Shown: positions 10,180 through 13,443 of the stretch, piece by piece | How the letters are laid out: every line of letters begins with the position of its first letter | Numbering within the stretch: position 1 is the stretch's first letter | The notes under the pieces: generated by a model | What the model was told of the DNA's origin: nothing | Database searches by the model: none | Seen by the model: the letters and a program-made list of their open reading frames with translations, nothing else | Translations under genes and position numbers: made by a program | Assembly: GCA_024741835.1 (NCBI GenBank) | Contig: JAENRP010000595.1 | Location: forward strand, 2,437-15,879 | Length of the DNA: 13,443 nt | Direction: 5' to 3' | DNA from: Diplocarpon mali | Lineage: Eukaryota > Ascomycota > Leotiomycetes > Helotiales > Drepanopezizaceae

Positions 10180-10870
10180 TAAAGGGATTACTTAAAGCCT
10201 TTATTAATACTATTAAAATGGGTTTTTACCTATAAGATCAATAGCTCTAGCGAGCTTCTAAAGTGCCGATTATAGCTAGTTATATAAAGGGATCTTTAAG
10301 ATAAAGCTTTAATTTTCTCAACCTATATAGCTACGCTTATAGTAAGGTCTTTTAAAGTACTAATAGCGCTTACTACATACTTTAATATAGAAGTAAAGCA
10401 GTTCAATATTATTAATACATTTATTAACGCTTTTAAAGACCTAAGGAGTGCTTTAATTATATGCTTCTTATCAGATAGCTTTAAGCGCCTTAGTATAGTA
10501 GTAGAACTGGACTGCGCGCTCTATAAGCTAAAAGACTCTTTAGTACTATAGTATAGGAACTTTGTAAGAACGCTTAAAGGCCTTTAACTTAAGCTACTAG
10601 GCGAGGAGCCTTATATTTTTATAATAAAGAATTATATAGTCTTTATAGCGTTTTATATTAACGATATTTAAGTGTTATATAAGGCCTTTAATTTAAATTA
10701 GGCGACTTATCTAATTGAAGACCTAAAGAGGGCATATAAGCTTACTATTATAAGAGATATCTCCTAATTCTTTAAAGTAAGGATTATTTAAGATAAGAAG
10801 GTAAAGAGGATCTCCTTAGTTTATAATACCTATATTAAGAAGATCGCTTAAAAGTTCGGAGCTAATATAA
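10180..10870 (+). other. Decayed reverse transcriptase of the copia polyprotein
   Basis: The domain opens with L-K-W-V-F-T-Y-K-I (10216-10242 region), the standard W-V-F-x-x-K start of copia RT, and continues through L-D-C-A-L-Y-K-L-K, matching L-x-x-A-L-Y-G-L-K-Q. The catalytic box is F-Y-I-N-D-I at 10651-10668. The family motif is Y-V-D-D, so the first Asp has become Asn by GAC to AAC at 10660-10662. Further on, I-S-*-F-F-K-V-R-I matches the W-F-L-G-I block, and Y-I-K-K-I-A-*-K-F-G matches the next one. Confidence 0.92.
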
Positions 10871-10959
10871 GGAGAGTGCTTAATACTCTACTGCTAAAAA
10901 AGGAGTTTATTAAGAACTTAAGGTAAGCTTGCTTAGAAAAGGTAAAGGAGTACTAAGAG

Positions 10960-11622
10960 AAAATAGGCTCTATTCTTTATATAGTAATTATAATATGCCT
11001 AGATATTGTATTTGCAGCCTCCTAACTATTTTTCTTCTTAACTAATCTAAGCTTTAAGCACCTCTTAGCCGCAGATTAAATACTTTAATACTTATATAAT
11101 ACGCGCTTTTTAAGAATTGCCTATAGCTTTAAGGCTAGGAAATACTAATTAGTCGCATCTTTAAATGCTTCTTTCAAAGATGATTAAGAGACCTATAGAT
11201 CCTCTTAAGGATATATCTTCTTCTTATTTAAAGGACCGATTATTTAGAAAGCGAATCGCTAAGCGATTATTATACTCTCCTTTACTAAAGTAGAACTCTA
11301 TAGTATAGTTTCTACTATAAAGGAGATAATAGCTATAAAACACCTCTTTAAGGAGATTTATATAAACTCCCTCTTCAAATGGAATATATATTATAATAAC
11401 TAATAGATGATTCGGCTAATAGTTATAAAGAATAAGAAGATTAAGATAAGCCTTTGATATATCGAAATTAGCAATATATAGATCCGCTAAGAGTATTAGA
11501 GAGGAAGCTTTTAAATAATCTACCTCCTTATTAAAGAGATATACGCAAATAAGCTTATTAAGAACCTAGATTGCTAGAAGTTTAAGAGCTTCGATCGTTT
11601 ATTAAACCTTTAAAGCTTTTAA
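10960..11622 (+). other. Decayed RNase H and C-terminus of the copia polyprotein
   Basis: The blocks I-L-*-Y-L-Y-N-T-R (near 11080), L-N-A-S-F (11161-11175, for S-D-A-S-F with catalytic Asp now Asn at 11164-11166), S-S-*-G-Y-I-F-F-L-F, and S-F-T-K-V-E-L-Y-S (near 11280-11300, for S-T-x-E-A-E) follow the copia RNase H order. The end carries K-L-I-K-N-L-D-C-*-K-F-K-S-F near 11550-11592, corresponding to the D-x-L-T-K-x-L-x-x-x-K-F tail just before the normal C-terminus. Confidence 0.88.
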
Positions 11623-11929
11623 ATAATCGTTTAGCAACTCGCACTTGCTAGCAAATAGATACTTATTATTAAGAGACTTATACTTATAAGCTCTTACTCT
11701 TTTATAGTTACATTTATTTATTTTCTCTTATAAAGCGCATTACAAAAGCTTCTCCTTTTTTAAAAATATAAAATAGGTAATATTCTTAAGCTGCTATTAT
11801 AAGGCGCAACCCTCTTTCAGATTCTCTTAGCTAAGGCCAAGAGCTAGGATACTATAGCTAAGAGCTTTGTATAGATCTCCTCTTAAGAGAGGCCTACTAG
11901 TACTCCTTTAGCTAGAGGCCCGCTGGCGA
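11623..11929 (+). other. AT-rich tail after the copia element, no gene seen
   Basis: By position this should start with the polypurine tract and the 3' LTR of the copia element, but neither could be identified. No matching segment was found in the spacer before gag. The short palindrome CTCTTAAGAG lies at 11880-11889 and recurs in a longer palindrome at 12369-12382. Confidence 0.35.
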
Positions 11930-12240
11930 ATATACTAGCGACGGCAGGGGCGAAGGCGGGAGGTGCGGCAGGGGCGATAAAGGCGAGGGCGGCGGGGGCA
12001 AGGACGGGTGCGGCGGCGACGGGGGCCAGGGAGACGAAGGGGGAGACTATAGCGGCGGCGGCAATAGCAGAGGCAGTAGGGATAGGAGCGGCAGCGGCGA
12101 TAGCAAGGGCAAACGGGTCCGAGCTGAAAGGGCTGGGAGCGAATAGGAATAGTATGCTAAAAGCAAAGGAGGCAGCGATACTACTACTTGCAAGAGTGGC
12201 AGGCCCTCCTAGCACTAGGGTCCGATTGCTCCTATCTTTT
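11930..12240. repeat. GC-rich, G/A-skewed low-complexity block
   Basis: Composition changes sharply here from AT-rich to a purine-rich plus strand made of GCG, GGG, GCA and GGC triplets. Because there are few TAA/TAG words, long frames are open on both strands: an Ala-rich 110-codon frame on the minus strand (11883-12215) and an Ala/Gly/Arg-rich frame on the plus strand. Neither shows a recognisable domain, and their Ala richness follows from the triplets, so I do not call a gene. CpA is still common here (GCAG, GCAA), unlike in the elements. It may be a decayed minisatellite, part of an LTR or an unrelated insertion. Confidence 0.6.
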
Positions 12241-12540
12241 AAAATCAGCCTAGAACTTAATAAGACTCGACAAATGTACTATAGAAGCTTTAAAGCGTAC
12301 CCTTTATTATATTAAGCAGTAGTACTACCTCCTCTTTAAAGGCGCCGCAGGCGCAGGCCGATATAATAGCCTCTTAAGAGGCAAGGAGAGGTCTGCTGGC
12401 CTATTAGCAGCTATTGCTTAGTACTATATAATAAACGTAATACGTATTAAAGGTACTATTAAAGTACTAACAATCGAGATTACTAATACTCTTATATGCG
12501 ATATAATATATATATATATTATTGCGCTTTATTATAGGCT
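12241..12540. other. Mixed-composition spacer with palindromes, no gene seen
   Basis: No reading frame or known domain is visible. It holds a small GC-rich patch near 12341-12362, a perfect 14-base palindrome GCCTCTTAAGAGGC at 12369-12382, and an AT run at 12498-12527 bounded by GCG and CGC that is close to a 30-base palindrome. Confidence 0.5.
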
Positions 12541-12640
12541 TAAGTATACGGCGCATAGCAGGGGCAGGGCTCTTAGGCGGCAGCGGCAATAGCGGCAGCA
12601 GCAGGGGCAGCAGGGATAGCAGCAGTAGCTTATTGCCTAG
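12541..12640. repeat. Second GC-rich GCA/GGC low-complexity block
   Basis: A run of GGCAGC, GGGCAG and AGCAGC words covers this stretch. The 11-base word GCGGCAATAGC at 12583-12593 also occurs in the first block at 12058-12068, and the block shares the same purine-rich strand. The two may be parts of one older repeat, interrupted or diverged. No coding claim is made. Confidence 0.5.
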
Positions 12641-12657
12641 CAGGCGCTAAGAGGACC

Positions 12658-12701
12658 GCGCTAGGGTTGCAGCTCCTATAGGAGCGCTAGTAACCTAGCG
12701 C
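12658..12701. repeat. Nested inverted repeat (hairpin)
   Basis: The outer arms are GCGCTAGG (12658-12665) and CCTAGCGC (12694-12701), extended by TT/AA after one bulged G. Inside lies a perfect 14-base palindrome, GCTCCTATAGGAGC (12672-12685). The whole 44-base unit could fold as a hairpin or cruciform. It is not followed by a T-run and lies in no known gene context, so no terminator is claimed. Confidence 0.65.
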
Positions 12702-13346
12702 AAAGTTAATATAACGCAGGATATAAGGACTCTAAGGGTCTTACTTTGCAAGGGCGGCTAGGGCTATAATAAGCAGGAGTTCCTTCTATATTTGAAAATT
12801 ATTAGTATAAAGACGATATTTTTAAATAATAAAAGAGGGTTGTTTTTAAAAGAAAGGAAAGAGAACCTCTATAATAGAAATACTTTATAAGAAGCCTAAT
12901 AGAATACTAGCGTAGAATTGCAAAGATTCCTAAGCGCGCTTATTACTTATAGCAACCCTTCTTATTTTAAAAGGAATAACCTTTAGAGGGATAGTATATA
13001 AGATAGAGCCTCTTTTCTTTATAACTGCTATTCTTTCCTTTATTTTATTTATATAATTAAGCGATTTTAAGAGCATCGCCTAACTAAGGGGTATATTATA
13101 TAAAATAGGTAAAGTCTTTACTTATTTTAAAGACCCTTTATATAAGTCTGCTTAGTCATAGACTCTCCCTTTTCTTTCCAAAGTCTCCTTACTATATATA
13201 TATTAGATAATAATATAATCAATTATCTTTATCTATATTAGCGAGCCTCCTAAGCGACCTAATAAAGGCCCTCCAGCCGACCGCACCACAATAGAAGATG
13301 GCCCTTTTATCCTCCTACTATCCTACGCCAATTATATAATATATAT

Positions 13347-13376
13347 TATAAGACCTATCTATCTTAGGTCTTTATA
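13347..13376. repeat. AT-flanked inverted repeat
   Basis: TATAAGACCTA (13347-13357) pairs with TAGGTCTTTATA (13365-13376) with one bulged base and a loop of 7 bases. No function can be assigned. Confidence 0.5.
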
Positions 13377-13394
13377 TATATCTTAAATAATAAA

Positions 13395-13413
13395 AGTAGT
13401 AGCCCCTACTACT
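13395..13413. repeat. Small perfect hairpin
   Basis: AGTAGTA (13395-13401) and TACTACT (13407-13413) are exact reverse complements around a GCCCC loop. It is a short simple-sequence hairpin without a clear role. Confidence 0.45.
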
Positions 13414-13443
13414 ATTAGTAAAGAATATAAAATAATATAGGTT

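Larger units (their letters stand above)
6106..11622 (+). mobile_element. RIP-degraded Ty1/copia-type LTR retrotransposon (internal region)
   Basis: The order on the plus strand is gag, zinc knuckle, protease, integrase, reverse transcriptase, RNase H. Integrase before RT is the diagnostic order of Ty1/copia elements and separates it from the gypsy element upstream. The LTRs could not be delimited: nothing in 5340-6105 was matched by eye to 11623-13443. The element points away from the gypsy element. All domains are damaged by RIP-type substitutions, so it is not autonomous. Confidence 0.93.
6106..11622 (+). pseudogene. Degraded copia gag-pol polyprotein
   Basis: The ATG at 6106-6108 opens a frame that can be read for about 1,840 codons to the C-terminal L-L-N-L motif near 11599-11610, where copia RNase H proteins normally end. 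Gag knuckle, protease, integrase and RT motifs, and RNase H, all sit in the same frame, so there is no net indel over 5.5 kb; the poorly conserved linker at about 9480-9900 cannot be checked by motif. The frame is broken by dozens of TAA and TAG codons and very few TGA (7282-7284 and 11455-11457 are two). Many stops fall where Gln or Trp is expected. A single gag-pol frame is normal for copia. The natural stop is one of several TAA/TAG codons between 11611 and 11634. Confidence 0.88.
12702..13443. other. AT-rich end of the window, no gene seen
   Basis: No reading frame longer than a few dozen codons, no transposon domain and no RNA gene could be recognised. The base composition resembles the RIP-affected elements, so this may be another decayed repeat or the missing copia LTR with flanking sequence. 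A less AT-rich patch lies near 13240-13290. Two small hairpins near the end are listed separately. Confidence 0.45.

Noticed and set aside
1..11622. The two elements as a single larger composite system or virus-like unit.
   Set aside because: They belong to different superfamilies, have complete separate gag and pol sets, and lie on opposite strands; two independent insertions explain the layout.
11883..12215. A 110-codon Ala/Pro-rich frame on the minus strand as a possible secreted or membrane protein.
   Set aside because: The frame lies over a low-complexity purine-rich tract that keeps several frames open, its composition is simply that of repeated GCC/GCT triplets, and there is no domain, no gene context and no neighbouring gene.
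12498..12527. The AT-rich near-palindrome as a replication origin or centromere signal.
   Set aside because: Alternating AT runs are common in RIP-affected DNA, and no other origin or centromere feature is present.
13347..13413. The two end hairpins as transcription terminators or a CRISPR-like repeat.
   Set aside because: They differ from each other, do not repeat at regular spacing, and follow no gene; eukaryotic context makes bacterial-type terminators unlikely.
1..13443. An alternative genetic code with TAA/TAG read as Gln, given how many stops fall at Gln positions.
   Set aside because: Stops also fall at Trp positions, and Cys, His, Gly and Asp codons of conserved motifs are changed in the same transition pattern on both strands. 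Mutation explains all of these; a code change explains only the Gln sites.

Overview
The window looks like an AT-rich, gene-poor block from the genome of a filamentous ascomycete (Pezizomycotina). I find no intact host gene, RNA gene or CRISPR array. The sequence is full of TpA and short of CpA/TpG. Two long retrotransposon reading frames can be followed by eye even though they are broken by dozens of TAA and TAG codons, mostly where Gln (CAA/CAG) or Trp (TGG) is expected. Cys, His, Gly and Asp codons of known motifs are also changed by C-to-T or G-to-A steps (TGT to TAT, CAT to TAT, GAT to AAT). This is the pattern of repeat-induced point mutation (RIP), a process known only from fungi. The species cannot be named from this sequence.

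Region 1 (about 1-5339, minus strand) is a decayed Ty3/gypsy-type chromovirus. In transcription order it holds gag with a CCHC zinc knuckle (start codon at 5337-5339), aspartic protease, reverse transcriptase with an intact YLDD codon set, RNase H, integrase with an HHCC zinc finger and an exact D-D-35-E spacing, and a C-terminal chromodomain. Pol ends about 18 bases from the window edge, so the 3' LTR lies outside. Gag and pol lie in frames related by a -1 step, and one further frameshift lies between RT and RNase H.

Region 2 (5340-6105) separates the two divergent gag starts. It must contain the leader and probably LTR sequence of both elements, but no LTR pair could be recognised. A 151-bp structure with inverted ends sits at 5701-5851.

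Region 3 (6106 to about 11622, plus strand) is a decayed Ty1/copia-type element. It is one gag-pol polyprotein whose recognisable motifs (gag, zinc knuckle, protease, integrase, RT, RNase H) all lie in the same frame over 5.5 kb despite heavy stop-codon damage.

Region 4 (about 11623-13443) has no recognisable gene. It holds two G/A-skewed, GC-rich low-complexity blocks (about 11930-12240 and 12540-12640) that share short words, several palindromes, and AT-rich sequence of unknown origin. A long Ala-rich reading frame over the first block is best explained by its low-complexity composition.

The two elements do not form a working system. They appear to be independent insertions, head to head, both silenced by mutation. 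I did not find evidence of a new biological system; the items worth a second look are the gag/pol frame arrangement, the near absence of indels, the context of surviving CpA sites, and the unexplained GC-rich 3' region.
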